Shown here: positions 8,675 through 18,092 of the stretch, in pieces
Layout of the letters: each line of letters begins with the position of its first letter
How positions within the stretch are numbered: position 1 is the first letter of the stretch
NCBI RefSeq assembly: GCF_003024385.1
Contig: NZ_PVZN01000008.1
Span: 62,001 to 126,000, forward strand
Direction: 5' to 3'
Length of the DNA: 64,000 nt
From: Pseudomonas sp. BBP2017
Lineage (GTDB): Bacteria > Pseudomonadota > Gammaproteobacteria > Pseudomonadales > Pseudomonadaceae
The notes under the pieces: generated by a model
Database searches by the model: none
The model's input: only the letters and a program-made list of their open reading frames with translations
Told to the model about the DNA's origin: nothing
Translations under genes and position numbers: made by a program

Positions 8675-10563
8675 CACGGGGCCGATTCCTGGGCAATGGA
8701 CGGGTTGGCGAATTCAGGCTTCAGGCGACCATCAGGGCCGAGCAACCAGGCATCCATGACCTGACGCACCACAGGCGCGGCAACGCCGGAACCGGACTCA
8801 CCGTTCTCGACCATCACCGACACCACGATCTTCGGGTTGTCTGCCGGGGCGAAGCCGACGAACAGGGCGTGGTCGCGGTGACGCTCCTGCAGCTTGTTGC
8901 GGTCGTACTTCTCACCCTGCTTGATCGCCACCACCTGGGCGGTACCACTCTTGCCGGCAATCCGGTACTGCGCACCGATCGACGCCTTGCGCGCGGTACC
9001 ACGGGCACCATGCATCACCTGCTCCATGCCGTGGGTGACCTTGTTCCAATCGGACTTGTCACGCAGGACGATGTCATCAATCGGGTTCTCGTCCACCGGC
9101 GGCAAGCCTTCGATGGTCTTGGCCAGGTGCGGACGGTTCCATTTGCCTTTGCTGGCGATCAGCGCAGTGGCCTGGGCCAGCTGCAATGGCGTGGTCTGCA
9201 TGTAACCCTGGCCAATACCAAGGATCAGGGTTTCGCCCGGGAACCAGGCCTGACGACGGGTGGCCCGCTTCCACTCGCGCGAAGGCATCAGGCCGGGCGA
9301 CTCCTCAAACATATCCAGCGAGACCTTCTTACCGATACCGAAGCGGTTCATATAGCTGGACAGGCGATCGATGCCCATCTTATGCGCCAGGTCGTAGAAG
9401 TAGGTGTCGTTGGAGCGCATGATCGCCGTGTCGAGGTCGACCCAGCCATCACCGCTGCGGTTCCAGTTACGGTATTTGTGATCGTAATTGGGCAGTTGGT
9501 AGTAACCGGGGTCGAACACTCGGCTCGATGCCGTCACCACGCCACTGTCCAGACCGGCAATGGCCACTGCTGGCTTGATTGTCGAGCCTGGCGGGTACAG
9601 CCCGCGCAGCACACGGTTGAACAGCGGCCGATCGATGGAGTCGCGCAGTTCGGCATAGGCCTTGAAGCTGATGCCGGTGACGAACAGGTTCGGATCGAAG
9701 CTCGGCTGGCTGACCATCGCCAGGACCTCGCCGGTGTTCGGATCGAGCGCGACAATGGCGCCACGACGCCCGGCCAGCGCTGCCTCGGCTGCTTCCTGCA
9801 ACTTGATGTCAAGGCCCAGGACGATGTCCTTGCCGGGAATCGGGTTGGTGCGCTTGAGCACCCGTAATACCCGGCCACGGGCGTTGGTCTCGACCTCTTC
9901 GTAGCCGACCTGGCCATGCAACTCCGGCTCGTAGAAGCGCTCGATACCGGTCTTGCCGATATGGTGAGTACCGCTGTAGTTGACCGGATCGAGGGTCTTG
10001 AGCTCTTTCTCGTTGATCCGTCCGACGTAGCCGACCGAGTGGGCGAAATGTGCACCCTGCGGGTAATGCCGAACCAACTGGGCAACCACCTCGACACCGG
10101 GCAGGCGGAACTGATTCACCGCAACCCGGGCAATCTGCTCCTCGGTCAGCTCGAACAGGATCGGCACCGGCTCGAACGGCCGACGCCCCTGACGCATGCG
10201 CTTTTCGAATAGCGTACGGTCGTCCGGGGTGAGTTCCAGCACTTCGACGATCACATCGAGCACCTGCTGCCAGTCACCGGAGCGCTCACGGGTCATGCTC
10301 AGGCTGAAACTCGGTCGGTTATCGGCGACGATCACGCCATTACGGTCAAAAATAAGCCCGCGAGTCGGCGGAATCGGCTGCACATGCACCCTGTTATTTT
10401 CCGACAGGGTCGAGTGATAGTCGTACTGGATCACCTGCAGGTAATACAGACGCGCGATCAGCACACAGATCAGCAGGACGATCGCCACAGCACCGACCAC
10501 GACGCGACTGCGCACCATACGGGCGTCTTTCTCGTGATCCTTGAGGCGAATCGGCTGCGTCAT
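8674..10563 (-). CDS. mrdA: Penicillin-binding protein 2 (transpeptidase)
   Basis: Elongasome transpeptidase that crosslinks strands made by RodA. One N-terminal membrane span (VVVGAVAIVLLICVLIARLYYL) precedes the pedestal domain and the transpeptidase domain. The latter has STIK (S327-K330, in PPGSTIKPAV), SND (in MRSNDTYFYDLA) and KSGTAQ. At 629 residues it has normal length. It starts 17 bases after rlmH and is coupled to rodA. It is a classical target of mecillinam-type beta-lactams; no altered motif is seen. Confidence 0.98.
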   Translation of the reverse strand: MTQPIRLKDHEKDARMVRSRVVVGAVAIVLLICVLIARLYYLQVIQYDYHSTLSENNRVHVQPIPPTRGLIFDRNGVIVADNRPSFSLSMTRERSGDWQQVLDVIVEVLELTPDDRTLFEKRMRQGRRPFEPVPILFELTEEQIARVAVNQFRLPGVEVVAQLVRHYPQGAHFAHSVGYVGRINEKELKTLDPVNYSGTHHIGKTGIERFYEPELHGQVGYEEVETNARGRVLRVLKRTNPIPGKDIVLGLDIKLQEAAEAALAGRRGAIVALDPNTGEVLAMVSQPSFDPNLFVTGISFKAYAELRDSIDRPLFNRVLRGLYPPGSTIKPAVAIAGLDSGVVTASSRVFDPGYYQLPNYDHKYRNWNRSGDGWVDLDTAIMRSNDTYFYDLAHKMGIDRLSSYMNRFGIGKKVSLDMFEESPGLMPSREWKRATRRQAWFPGETLILGIGQGYMQTTPLQLAQATALIASKGKWNRPHLAKTIEGLPPVDENPIDDIVLRDKSDWNKVTHGMEQVMHGARGTARKASIGAQYRIAGKSGTAQVVAIKQGEKYDRNKLQERHRDHALFVGFAPADNPKIVVSVMVENGESGSGVAAPVVRQVMDAWLLGPDGRLKPEFANPSIAQESAP

Positions 10564-10579
10564 TGAAAGGCTTACAGGC

Positions 10580-11047
10580 TCATTTGTGGTAAGGGTGCCC
10601 GGACAACACAGTCCAGGCGCGGTACAGCTGTTCGCCGATCAGTATCCTTACCAATGGGTGCGGCAGGGTCAGCGGCGACAGCGACCAGCGCTGCTCGGCA
10701 CGCGCGCAGACTTCCGGCGCCAGCCCTTCCGGGCCGCCGACCATGAAGTTCACGGTACGCGAGTCCAGGCGCCAGCGGTCCAGCTCGACCGCCAGTTGCT
10801 CGGTACTCCAGGGCTTGCCATGGACCTCCAGGGTGACAATACGTTCCCCTGGCTGGACTTTGGCGAGCATGGCCTCGCCCTCCTGACGAATCAGGCGGGC
10901 GACATCGGCATTCTTGCCCCGGGTATTGAGCGGTATTTCCACCAGCTCCAGCGACAGCTCCGAGGGCAGGCGCTTGGCATATTCATGCCAGCCGTCCTCG
11001 ACCCACTTAGGCATGCGCGAGCCGACCGCGATCAGACGCAGACGCAC
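10580..11047 (-). CDS. rlmH: 23S rRNA pseudouridine(1915) N3-methyltransferase
   Basis: SPOUT-class methyltransferase that modifies pseudouridine 1915 in helix 69 of assembled 70S ribosomes. 155 residues, matching the family exactly; the knot motif [13 protein letters not shown] and the C-terminal [20 protein letters not shown](T) are present. It lies 9 bases downstream of rsfS, another ribosome factor, and upstream of mrdA; the rsfS-rlmH-mrdA-rodA order is common in proteobacteria. Confidence 0.98.
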   Translation of the reverse strand: MRLRLIAVGSRMPKWVEDGWHEYAKRLPSELSLELVEIPLNTRGKNADVARLIRQEGEAMLAKVQPGERIVTLEVHGKPWSTEQLAVELDRWRLDSRTVNFMVGGPEGLAPEVCARAEQRWSLSPLTLPHPLVRILIGEQLYRAWTVLSGHPYHK

Positions 11048-11056
11048 GAGCCTTCC

Positions 11057-11485
11057 TTATTCCCGGTCTTTGAGATTGTCGGAATAGGCGTGGGTGTTTT
11101 CCGGGCTGTGGTGCTTGCCATCGGCGGCGCGGCTCTGCTCGGCACCCATCCACAGACGCTCAAGGTCGTAGAACTGACGGGCGGCGGCGGTCATCATGTG
11201 CACGATGACGTCATTGAGGTCGAGCAGCACCCAGTCGCTGTCGCCCTTGCCTTCTTCGCCCAGCGGCTGCACGCCCTTGGCCTTGACCTGCTCACGGACC
11301 TTTTCCAGCATCGCGCTGATCTGGCGGTTGGAGGTACCGGTGGCGATGATCATGTAGTCGGTCAGGCTGTGCTTTTCACGCACGTCGATAACCTGGATGT
11401 CCTGGGCCTTGACCTCTGCCAGGGCGTCTTTGGTCAGTTCGACCAGTTCTTCGGCACTGATGGCACTGATTTTTTGCTTGGTCAT
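11057..11485 (-). CDS. rsfS: Ribosomal silencing factor RsfS
   Basis: Binds ribosomal protein L14 and blocks subunit joining when nutrients are limiting. The core (DIQVIDVREKHSLTDYMIIATGTSNRQ) is the DUF143 domain. The start at 11485 (MTKQKISAIS) matches the family; an in-frame ATG five codons earlier is possible and neither has a strong ribosome binding site. The C-terminus carries a ~28-residue charged tail after the core (GAEQSRAADGKHHS...), frequent in pseudomonads and probably disordered. It sits between nadD and rlmH. Confidence 0.94.
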   Translation of the reverse strand: MTKQKISAISAEELVELTKDALAEVKAQDIQVIDVREKHSLTDYMIIATGTSNRQISAMLEKVREQVKAKGVQPLGEEGKGDSDWVLLDLNDVIVHMMTAAARQFYDLERLWMGAEQSRAADGKHHSPENTHAYSDNLKDRE

Positions 11486-11530
11486 ATAAAACTCATTCAA
11501 TTCAATAGTGTGAGGTGCTTCACAGCACCT

Positions 11531-12217
11531 TCAGTTCGGCGCACGGTACAGGTTGTGCGCATCGATGTAGGCCAGTACTGCGTCCGGCACCAGAAACCGC
11601 ACCGACTTGCCGCTGGCCAGCAGCTGTCGGATCTGCGTGGCTGACACCGCAAGCGGCGTCTGCCAGACGAATGCAATTTGTCCCGCCGGCCCAACCAGAG
11701 CCTGCGGATCACTGACTGAGCGTGCGGCCAACAGGTTGCGCAAGGCATCCGGTGGTTCGACGTCGGCATCCGGGCGTTGCAGCACCAGGATATGACAGTG
11801 TTGCAGCAATTCTTCCCAACGGTGCCAACTGGGCAGGCCGCAGAACGCGTCCCAGCCCAGCAGCAGAAACAGTTGGTCCGAAGCGACCATTTCGGCGCGC
11901 ATCAGTTCAAGTGTTTCGATGGTATACGACGGCGTGTCGCGCGCCAGTTCTCGCGCATCCACCGACAAAGTCGGCACGCCTGCGACCGCACAACGGACCA
12001 TTTCCAGGCGGTCCCGGGCCGATACTTGCGGCGTGCCCCGGTGCGGCGGGCGGGCATTGGGCATCAGCCGCAGCTCGTCCAGCGCCAGCACTTCGGCCAC
12101 CTCAAGCGCACTGCGCAAGTGACCGATGTGTACCGGGTCGAATGTCCCGCCGAGCACGCCAATGCGCCGGGCGGGCGACATCGTCATGACTGCGGCGAGC
12201 GGTTTGCGCTCGGCCAA
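11531..12217 (-). CDS. nadD: Nicotinate-nucleotide adenylyltransferase
   Basis: Converts nicotinate mononucleotide plus ATP to deamido-NAD. The nucleotidyltransferase loop [13 protein letters not shown] and the C-terminal SATQIRQLL (ISSTxxR-type) motif are present. The start is uncertain: a TTG at 12217 has AGGAG ten bases upstream (inside the end of proA), while ATGs at 12187 and 12181 have no visible site. I keep TTG, which gives 228 residues and an N-terminus slightly longer than usual. It follows proA by one base, so the two are translationally linked. Confidence 0.93.
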   Translation of the reverse strand: MAERKPLAAVMTMSPARRIGVLGGTFDPVHIGHLRSALEVAEVLALDELRLMPNARPPHRGTPQVSARDRLEMVRCAVAGVPTLSVDARELARDTPSYTIETLELMRAEMVASDQLFLLLGWDAFCGLPSWHRWEELLQHCHILVLQRPDADVEPPDALRNLLAARSVSDPQALVGPAGQIAFVWQTPLAVSATQIRQLLASGKSVRFLVPDAVLAYIDAHNLYRAPN

Positions 12218-12218
12218 G

Positions 12219-13490
12219 TCAGAGCGACTCCTGCCCGCGCAGTTGACCGTCGCCGATCACCACGTATTTTTCACAGGTCAGGCCTTCCAGGCCGACCGGG
12301 CCGCGGGCATGCAGCTTGTCGGTGGAAATGCCGATTTCTGCGCCCAGGCCATACTCGAAACCGTCAGCAAAGCAGGTCGGGGTGTTGATCATCACCGAGG
12401 ACGAATCGACCTCGGCAGTGAACTGCCGGGCCTGCCCCTGATGTTCGGTGACGATGGAGTCGGTGTGATGCGAGCCATAATGATTGATGTGTTCAATGGC
12501 CTGGTCCAGGCCGTCGACCACGCGGATCGACAGAATCGCTGCCAGATACTCGGTGCTCCAGTCTGCTTCGGTGGCCGGTACGGCATCGATAATCTGGCAG
12601 GTACGCTCACAACCGCGCAGCTCGACGCCTTTTTCCCGAAATTGACCGGCCATTTCCGGCAGGAAGTCCGCCGCGACCGACTGATCGACCAGCAGGGTTT
12701 CCATCGCGCCACAAATGCCATAACGGTAGGTTTTGGCGTTGAAGGCAATGCGTCGGGCTTTGTCCAGCTCAGCGTGCTCGGCCACATAAACGTGGCAGAT
12801 ACCGTCCAGATGCTTGATGACCGGCACCCGTGCATCACGGCTGATGCGTTCGATCAGGCCCTTGCCGCCGCGCGGCACGATCACATCGACATACTCAGGC
12901 ATGCTGATCAACGCGCCGACGGCTTCGCGGTCGGTGGTTTCCACGACCTGCACCACCGCAGCCGGCAGGCCGGCTTCGGCCAGGCCACGCTGGATACAGG
13001 CGGCAATCGCGCGATTGGAATGAATGGCTTCGGAGCCACCGCGCAGGATGGTGGCGTTGCCCGACTTCAGGCACAGGCTGGCCGCATCGATGGTCACGTT
13101 CGGCCGCGACTCGTAGATGATCCCGATCACGCCCAGCGGCACGCGCATCTTGCCAACCTGGATACCCGAAGGCCGATAGCTCATGTCGCGGATCGCCCCG
13201 ACCGGATCTGGCAGGCTGGCCACCTGGCGTAGGCCGACGATCATGCCATCGATCCGCGCCGGGGTCAGCGCCAGGCGCTCAAGCATGGCCGGTTCCAGAC
13301 CATTGGCGCGGCCAGCGGCCAGGTCCAGTTCATTGGCGGCAGACAGCTCGGCGCGCGCGGCGTCCAGGGCATTGGCCGCAGCCTGCAGCGCACGGTTCTT
13401 CTGCGCGGTACTGGCGCGGGCGATGACGCGGGCAGCTTCACGGGCGGCGCGACCCAGGCGGGTCATGTAGTCAAGAACGGACTCAGTCAT
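12219..13490 (-). CDS. proA: Gamma-glutamyl phosphate reductase
   Basis: Second enzyme of proline synthesis: reduces gamma-glutamyl phosphate to glutamate semialdehyde with NADPH. The ALDH-like fold is clear, with [16 protein letters not shown] near the N-terminus and the catalytic Cys in [12 protein letters not shown]. The start at 13490 (MTESVLDYM) gives 423 residues, the family length; a further in-frame ATG 16 codons upstream lies in the divergent promoter region with mpg. First gene of the proA-nadD-rsfS-rlmH-mrdA-rodA run. Confidence 0.97.
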   Translation of the reverse strand: MTESVLDYMTRLGRAAREAARVIARASTAQKNRALQAAANALDAARAELSAANELDLAAGRANGLEPAMLERLALTPARIDGMIVGLRQVASLPDPVGAIRDMSYRPSGIQVGKMRVPLGVIGIIYESRPNVTIDAASLCLKSGNATILRGGSEAIHSNRAIAACIQRGLAEAGLPAAVVQVVETTDREAVGALISMPEYVDVIVPRGGKGLIERISRDARVPVIKHLDGICHVYVAEHAELDKARRIAFNAKTYRYGICGAMETLLVDQSVAADFLPEMAGQFREKGVELRGCERTCQIIDAVPATEADWSTEYLAAILSIRVVDGLDQAIEHINHYGSHHTDSIVTEHQGQARQFTAEVDSSSVMINTPTCFADGFEYGLGAEIGISTDKLHARGPVGLEGLTCEKYVVIGDGQLRGQESL

Positions 13491-13684
13491 GGGCTCAGTG
13501 TCTTGGCGAAGGGGAAATCGGCTGATTATAACTGGCACGCCGCCCCACGCCCAGCGGTGACAGGCGGATGGTCGAAAACAGTGTTGATTGTGCCTTACAA
13601 GCCCACACCCACAAGCCGCTGTTCAGCATCGATTAAGTCAGAAATTGCTATCATCGCCGACCTGACCACCGCGAATCCGCCCGC

Positions 13685-14377
13685 ATGCCCGACTCAGCCC
13701 CCTGCCCGTCCCGAGCCCTGCCCGACAGCTTCTTCGAGCGCGACGCTCAGGAACTGGCCAAAGCCCTGCTGGGCAAGGTCATCCGCCACCGCCACGGCCC
13801 GTACTGGCTGGCGGCACGGATCATCGAGACCGAGGCCTATTACCTGAGCGACAAAGGCAGCCACGCCTCGCTCGGCTATACCGAAAAGCGCAAGGCGCTG
13901 TTCCTCGATGGCGGCCACATCTACATGTACTACGCACGCGGCGGCGACTCGCTGAACTTCAGCGCCCATGGCCCGGGCAATGCCGTGCTGATCAAGTCGG
14001 CCTATCCGTTCGTCGACGCCATCAGCGACGACAACAGCCTGGCGCAGATGCAACTGAACAACCCCGATGCCAGCGGCCAGGCCCGCCCCGCCGAACGCCT
14101 GTGCGCCGGGCAGACGCTGCTGTGCAAGGCCCTGGGGCTGAAAGTGCCGCATTGGGACGGCAAACGCTTCGACCCCGAGCAACTGTTTGTCGAAGACTGC
14201 GGTATCAATGTGAAACACATTATTCAAAGCGCCCGCCTGGGCATTCCCCATGGCCGCGACGAACATCTGCCCTACCGTTTCGTCGATGCCGACTTTGCCC
14301 GCCATTGCACACGGAACCCGCTGCGTCGGGGCCAAGTCGAAGGCCGCGACTTCTTTCTACTGACACAAGGAAACTGA
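13685..14377 (+). CDS. mpg: DNA-3-methyladenine glycosylase (AAG/Mpg type)
   Basis: Monofunctional glycosylase that removes alkylated purines such as 3-methyladenine and hypoxanthine from DNA. The AAG-fold signatures IIETEAYYLSDKGSHAS and YMYYARGGDSLN are visible; the Glu in the first is the catalytic residue of the family. 230 residues is normal. It is transcribed away from proA across a ~190-base gap and ends 4 bases before the DedA-PAP2 gene, so the two may be co-transcribed. Confidence 0.94.
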   Translation: MPDSAPCPSRALPDSFFERDAQELAKALLGKVIRHRHGPYWLAARIIETEAYYLSDKGSHASLGYTEKRKALFLDGGHIYMYYARGGDSLNFSAHGPGNAVLIKSAYPFVDAISDDNSLAQMQLNNPDASGQARPAERLCAGQTLLCKALGLKVPHWDGKRFDPEQLFVEDCGINVKHIIQSARLGIPHGRDEHLPYRFVDADFARHCTRNPLRRGQVEGRDFFLLTQGN

Positions 14378-14381
14378 CACG

Positions 14382-15698
14382 ATGGGCCAATGGCTCGACA
14401 GCCTGACCGGTTGGCTAGGCAGCAACCCGCAATGGCTTGGCTTGGCGATTTTTCTGGTGGCCTGCGTGGAGTGCCTGGCCATCGCCGGGATCATCGTGCC
14501 TGGCACCGTACTGCTGTTCGCTGTGGCCGTGCTGGCTGGCAGCGGCGCCCTGTCACTGGGCGAAACCCTGCTGCTGGGGTTCTTCGGTGGCCTGCTGGGT
14601 GATGCCATCTCCTACACCCTGGGGCGCAAGTTCCATCAGAACATCCGGCGCCTGCCCTTGTTGCGCCACCACCCGGAATGGATCGGCAGCGCCGAAACCT
14701 ATTTCCAGCGCTACGGTATCGCCAGCCTGCTGGTCGGTCGCTTCATCGGGCCACTGCGCCCAATGCTGCCAATGGTCGCCGGTATGTTCGACATGCCCCT
14801 GCCGCGCTTTATTGCGGTCAGCCTGCTGGCCGGTGCCGGTTGGTCGGTCGCTTACCTGCTGCCTGGCTGGGCGACCGGCGCGGCCATGCGCTTGCCGCTG
14901 CCTGAGGGGTTCTGGCTCGATGCGGGAATGATTGCCGCAGGGCTGGCCATTCTGGTTGGCGTCAGCATCAACTGCAGCCTGCGCAGCATGCGCCGCGGTA
15001 CCCGGGTGATCGCCGGTCTCAGTCTGCTGGCCCTGGCAGCGCTGTTTGTCGGCTGGCCGTATTTGCATGAATTCGATCAGGGTTTGATGACGCTGATCCA
15101 GGAACATCGCAGCAACGTCATCGATGGCAGCGTGGTGCTGATCACGCGCATGGGTGATTTTCGCACCCAGTTCTTCCTCGGTGGCTTGCTGACCGGCCTG
15201 TTGTTGCTGGCACGTCAATGGCGTCCGGCGATCTTTGCCGGTGCCACCCTGATCGGTACGGCCCTGGCCAATGGCAGCCTGAAATGGTTGTTCGCCCGTG
15301 CCCGCCCGGAAGTACTGAGCGATCCCTTGACCACCTACAGCATGCCCAGCGGCCACAGTTCGGCCGCCTTCGCGTTTTTTCTGGTGCTGGCGGTACTAGC
15401 CGGACGCGGCCAGCCGGCGCGCATGCGCCTGACCTGGATCATGCTGGGGTGTTTGCCGGCACTGGCCATTGCACTGTCGAGGGTTTACCTGGGCGCGCAC
15501 TGGCCAACCGATATCCTCGCCGGGGCCATGCTCGCCTGCTGTATCTGCGCCACCAGCCTGACGCTGACCCAGCATCGCGAGCCGATCACCGCCCTGCCGT
15601 TGAAAGTCTGGTGGCTGATTCTGCCGGCCTGCGTGGCGCTACTGGCGTTCTTCAGCCTGCATTCGCTGCCGCACGCCCTGCTGCGTTATCAGTACTGA
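14382..15698 (+). CDS. DedA-family / PAP2-phosphatase fusion membrane protein
   Basis: A two-domain inner-membrane protein of 438 residues. Residues ~1-205 are a DedA (SNARE-associated) domain with CVECLAIAGIIVPGTVLLF, GDAISYTLGRKFH and the R..GPLRPMLPMVAG segment. Residues ~215-438 are a PAP2 lipid phosphatase with KWLFARARPE, SMPSGHSSAAFAF and SRVYLGAHWPTDIL, i.e. all three catalytic motifs. DedA proteins act in undecaprenyl-phosphate or lipid flipping and PAP2 enzymes can dephosphorylate undecaprenyl-PP or lipid phosphates. A joined dephosphorylate-and-recycle function is my inference. Initiates just after mpg. Confidence 0.93.
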   Translation: MGQWLDSLTGWLGSNPQWLGLAIFLVACVECLAIAGIIVPGTVLLFAVAVLAGSGALSLGETLLLGFFGGLLGDAISYTLGRKFHQNIRRLPLLRHHPEWIGSAETYFQRYGIASLLVGRFIGPLRPMLPMVAGMFDMPLPRFIAVSLLAGAGWSVAYLLPGWATGAAMRLPLPEGFWLDAGMIAAGLAILVGVSINCSLRSMRRGTRVIAGLSLLALAALFVGWPYLHEFDQGLMTLIQEHRSNVIDGSVVLITRMGDFRTQFFLGGLLTGLLLLARQWRPAIFAGATLIGTALANGSLKWLFARARPEVLSDPLTTYSMPSGHSSAAFAFFLVLAVLAGRGQPARMRLTWIMLGCLPALAIALSRVYLGAHWPTDILAGAMLACCICATSLTLTQHREPITALPLKVWWLILPACVALLAFFSLHSLPHALLRYQY

Positions 15699-15703
15699 GG
15701 GGC

Positions 15704-16294
15704 TCAGGCGAACAATTCGCCTTGCAGTCGGTCAAGCAATGCCTGGATAGCGTCCAGGCGTTGCCGAGGTGAGTCGATGGCCAGCAGGTCGAGCTTATCC
15801 TCTTCGACAAAGGGCAGCAGATAAGCCAACTGGTTGGCCAATGCCTGTTGACCTGTGACCGTCACCGGCATGCCCAGTGACGCGACCATCGGATGCTCGC
15901 CCAGCGCTTGCAGCAGCGCCAGCAAGTCATGATGATCGTCCGCCAGCGGCATGTCGTCCCCCTCTGGCAGCCAGGACACATCGGCGACAAGCAGTTGGTC
16001 CTTCTGCACTTCGAAAGGCCCGACGCGAAAACGCCGGGTACCCTCGACACGAATGCCCAGCAGGCCGTTGTCCTGCTGCTGAAAGTCGCGAATCACTGCC
16101 TCACAACCTATCTGCGAAAAGCCCGTCGGTGCCTTGCCGACCTGCTCGCCTTCAAGAATGCAGACAACACCAAAACCGCCGCTCCGCTTCATGCAGCGGC
16201 CGATCATGTCCAGGTAGCGTGCCTCGAAGATCTGCAGATCGAGAAAGCAGCCTGGAAACAACACGGTATTGAGCGGAAACAGCGGTAAGGTCAT
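15704..16294 (-). CDS. LON substrate-binding domain protein
   Basis: 196-residue stand-alone Lon N-domain (PUA-like): LPLFPLNTVLFPGCFLDLQIFEARY and GCEAVIRDFQQQDNGLLGIRVEG. It lacks the AAA+ and protease parts of Lon, as expected for this family, whose role is unknown (substrate capture or adaptor is a guess). It lies 9 bases after the cidB-like gene on the same strand and meets the DedA-PAP2 gene tail to tail. Confidence 0.93.
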   Translation of the reverse strand: MTLPLFPLNTVLFPGCFLDLQIFEARYLDMIGRCMKRSGGFGVVCILEGEQVGKAPTGFSQIGCEAVIRDFQQQDNGLLGIRVEGTRRFRVGPFEVQKDQLLVADVSWLPEGDDMPLADDHHDLLALLQALGEHPMVASLGMPVTVTGQQALANQLAYLLPFVEEDKLDLLAIDSPRQRLDAIQALLDRLQGELFA

Positions 16295-16303
16295 TGCAAC
16301 TCC

Positions 16304-17020
16304 TCAAGCAACCAGGCTGACCGCCAGCGGCAGGAACACCGCCGTGGCAACGCCCATCAGACTCATCGCCAGGGCCGCAAAGGCCCCGCATTCATCACTT
16401 TCCTGCAGGGCCACCGAAGTGCCCACTGCGTGAGCGGTCACGCCCAGCGCCATGCCCCGCGCCTCCGGGCTGTGCACACCACACCGCGACAGCAAGCCAG
16501 GGCCGAAGATCGCGCCAATCACCCCGGTGATCAACACGAACACCGCTGCCAGGGCGGCCACACCACCGATCTGCTCGGCCACCAGCATGGCGATGGGCGA
16601 GGTCACCGACTTGGGCGCCATGGTCATCAGGATCATGTGCTCGGCGCCAAACCACCAGCCCAGCAGCAGACAAGCGACCGTCGCGACGACCCCTCCGATT
16701 ACCAGCGTAGTAAAGGTCGGCCAGAACAGCTGACGAATCCGCCGCAGATTGAGATATAGCGGTACCGCCAGCGCCACAGTCGCAGGCCCCAGAAGGATAC
16801 TCATGATCTCGGTACTTTTGCGGTACTCGCTGTAAGTCAGGCCACAGGTGAGCAGTACGCCAATGACCACCAGCATCGACACCAACACCGGCTGCAGGAA
16901 AATCCAGCGGGTCTTCTCATAGGCCGCCAGCACCAGTTGATACGCCCCAAGGGTGATGCCGATCCCGAACAATGGATGGTGAATGACCGCATCCAGCGCG
17001 CCGCTCCAGTCCAGGCTCAT
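16304..17020 (-). CDS. cidB: LrgB/CidB-family membrane protein
   Basis: Polytopic inner-membrane protein of 238 residues with the LrgB signatures GPATVALAVPLYLNL and PKSVTSPIAMLVAEQIGG. The family partners small holin-like CidA/LrgA proteins; proposed roles range from murein hydrolase control to transport of small organic acids. Its ATG overlaps the stop of the cidA-like gene (ATGA), showing the standard cidA-cidB coupling. The call of family is firm, the physiological role is not. Confidence 0.94.
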   Translation of the reverse strand: MSLDWSGALDAVIHHPLFGIGITLGAYQLVLAAYEKTRWIFLQPVLVSMLVVIGVLLTCGLTYSEYRKSTEIMSILLGPATVALAVPLYLNLRRIRQLFWPTFTTLVIGGVVATVACLLLGWWFGAEHMILMTMAPKSVTSPIAMLVAEQIGGVAALAAVFVLITGVIGAIFGPGLLSRCGVHSPEARGMALGVTAHAVGTSVALQESDECGAFAALAMSLMGVATAVFLPLAVSLVA

Positions 17021-17379
17021 GGCTGCTCCTCACGCTTGATCTGACGGGCGATGAGCTTTTGCATCAGCACCCCGACGAAGGCCAGGGTGAGCAGTGCTGA
17101 AATCACCAGGGCACCGGCGATGGCCCAGAAATCCGCGGCGATATCCGCGGCGTAGACCATCACGCCCACCGCTGGCGGCACCAGCAGCAAAGGCAAGTAG
17201 CGCAACAGACTATTGGCCGCCTCGCTCAGCGGCGCGCCCACTTCACCGCGTACCATGAGAAACACCAGCAGCAGTAAAAGGCCAATGATCGGCCCGGGCA
17301 AGATGGGCACAAACAAGTGATTGATTGCCGTGCCAAGCAATTGAAACAACACCAGCCAGGTCAAACCACGCAACAGCAT
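17017..17379 (-). CDS. cidA: CidA/LrgA-family holin-like protein
   Basis: 120-residue membrane protein with about four hydrophobic segments and the LPGPIIGLLLLL and FFVPPAVG-like (LLLVPPAVGVMVY) family motifs. CidA/LrgA proteins are compared to holins and act with CidB/LrgB, encoded by the overlapping next gene. GGAGAT stands 5 bases before the ATG. First gene of a cidA-cidB-lon-domain group; the 169-base divergent gap to the MaoC gene holds the promoters. Confidence 0.94.
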   Translation of the reverse strand: MLLRGLTWLVLFQLLGTAINHLFVPILPGPIIGLLLLLVFLMVRGEVGAPLSEAANSLLRYLPLLLVPPAVGVMVYAADIAADFWAIAGALVISALLTLAFVGVLMQKLIARQIKREEQP

Positions 17380-17548
17380 AAGTATCTCCTTCGGGCCTGG
17401 TGGCCATTATAAGCATGCTAACGACCTGCCTATAACCTGATATTCGTCGAAAACATGCCGACTTGACCGCTTTGAACAGGCGTGCTGATCTTAGGCATTC
17501 GAATCTGCCGAAGTCATAAGAAAACCAAAAAACACCTGGAGAGTCACA

Positions 17549-18004
17549 ATGCCCTATGTACCTGTTGCAGAGCTTTCGCAGTACGTTGGAAAGGAACTGG
17601 GATGTTCCGAATGGCTGACCATCGATCAAGACCGCATCAACCTGTTTGCCGAAGCCACTGGCGACTTTCAGTTCATCCATATCGATCCTGTGAAGGCGGC
17701 AAAAACGCCATTTGGCAGCACCATCGCCCACGGTTTTCTCACCCTGTCGCTGATCCCCAAACTCATGGAAGGCATTCTGGTCCTGCCGCAAGGCCTGAAG
17801 ATGGTCGTCAACTACGGCCTGGATAGCGTGCGTTTCATCCAGCCGGTGAAGGTCAACAGCAAGGTACGACTCAAAGTTGGCCTGAGCGACGCCACCGAGA
17901 AAAAGCCGGGCCAATGGCTGCTCAAGATCACCGCCACCCTGGAAATCGAAGGCGAGGAAAAGCCCGCCTACATTGCCGAGCCGCTGACACTCTGCTTCGT
18001 CTGA
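17549..18004 (+). CDS. MaoC-family (R)-hydratase
   Basis: 151-residue hot-dog-fold protein of the MaoC/NodN type. The hydratase-2 motif is present as FAEATGDFQFIHID, with the Asp and His that activate water. It continues to the GSTIAHGFLTLSLIP overhang motif typical of single-domain enoyl-CoA hydratases. Likely hydrates a trans-2-enoyl-CoA, but the substrate cannot be read from the sequence. CTGGAGAG is a clear ribosome binding site. Stands alone between the divergent cidA group and the MORN-C13 gene. Confidence 0.92.
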   Translation: MPYVPVAELSQYVGKELGCSEWLTIDQDRINLFAEATGDFQFIHIDPVKAAKTPFGSTIAHGFLTLSLIPKLMEGILVLPQGLKMVVNYGLDSVRFIQPVKVNSKVRLKVGLSDATEKKPGQWLLKITATLEIEGEEKPAYIAEPLTLCFV

Positions 18005-18092
18005 GGCCGCCCTGCACTGAAACAGCCTGTGCGGCTGTTTCAGCCTGTACATTGTGCGGCATACTCGGGGCCTTACCCGTCCGGACCCCGTC

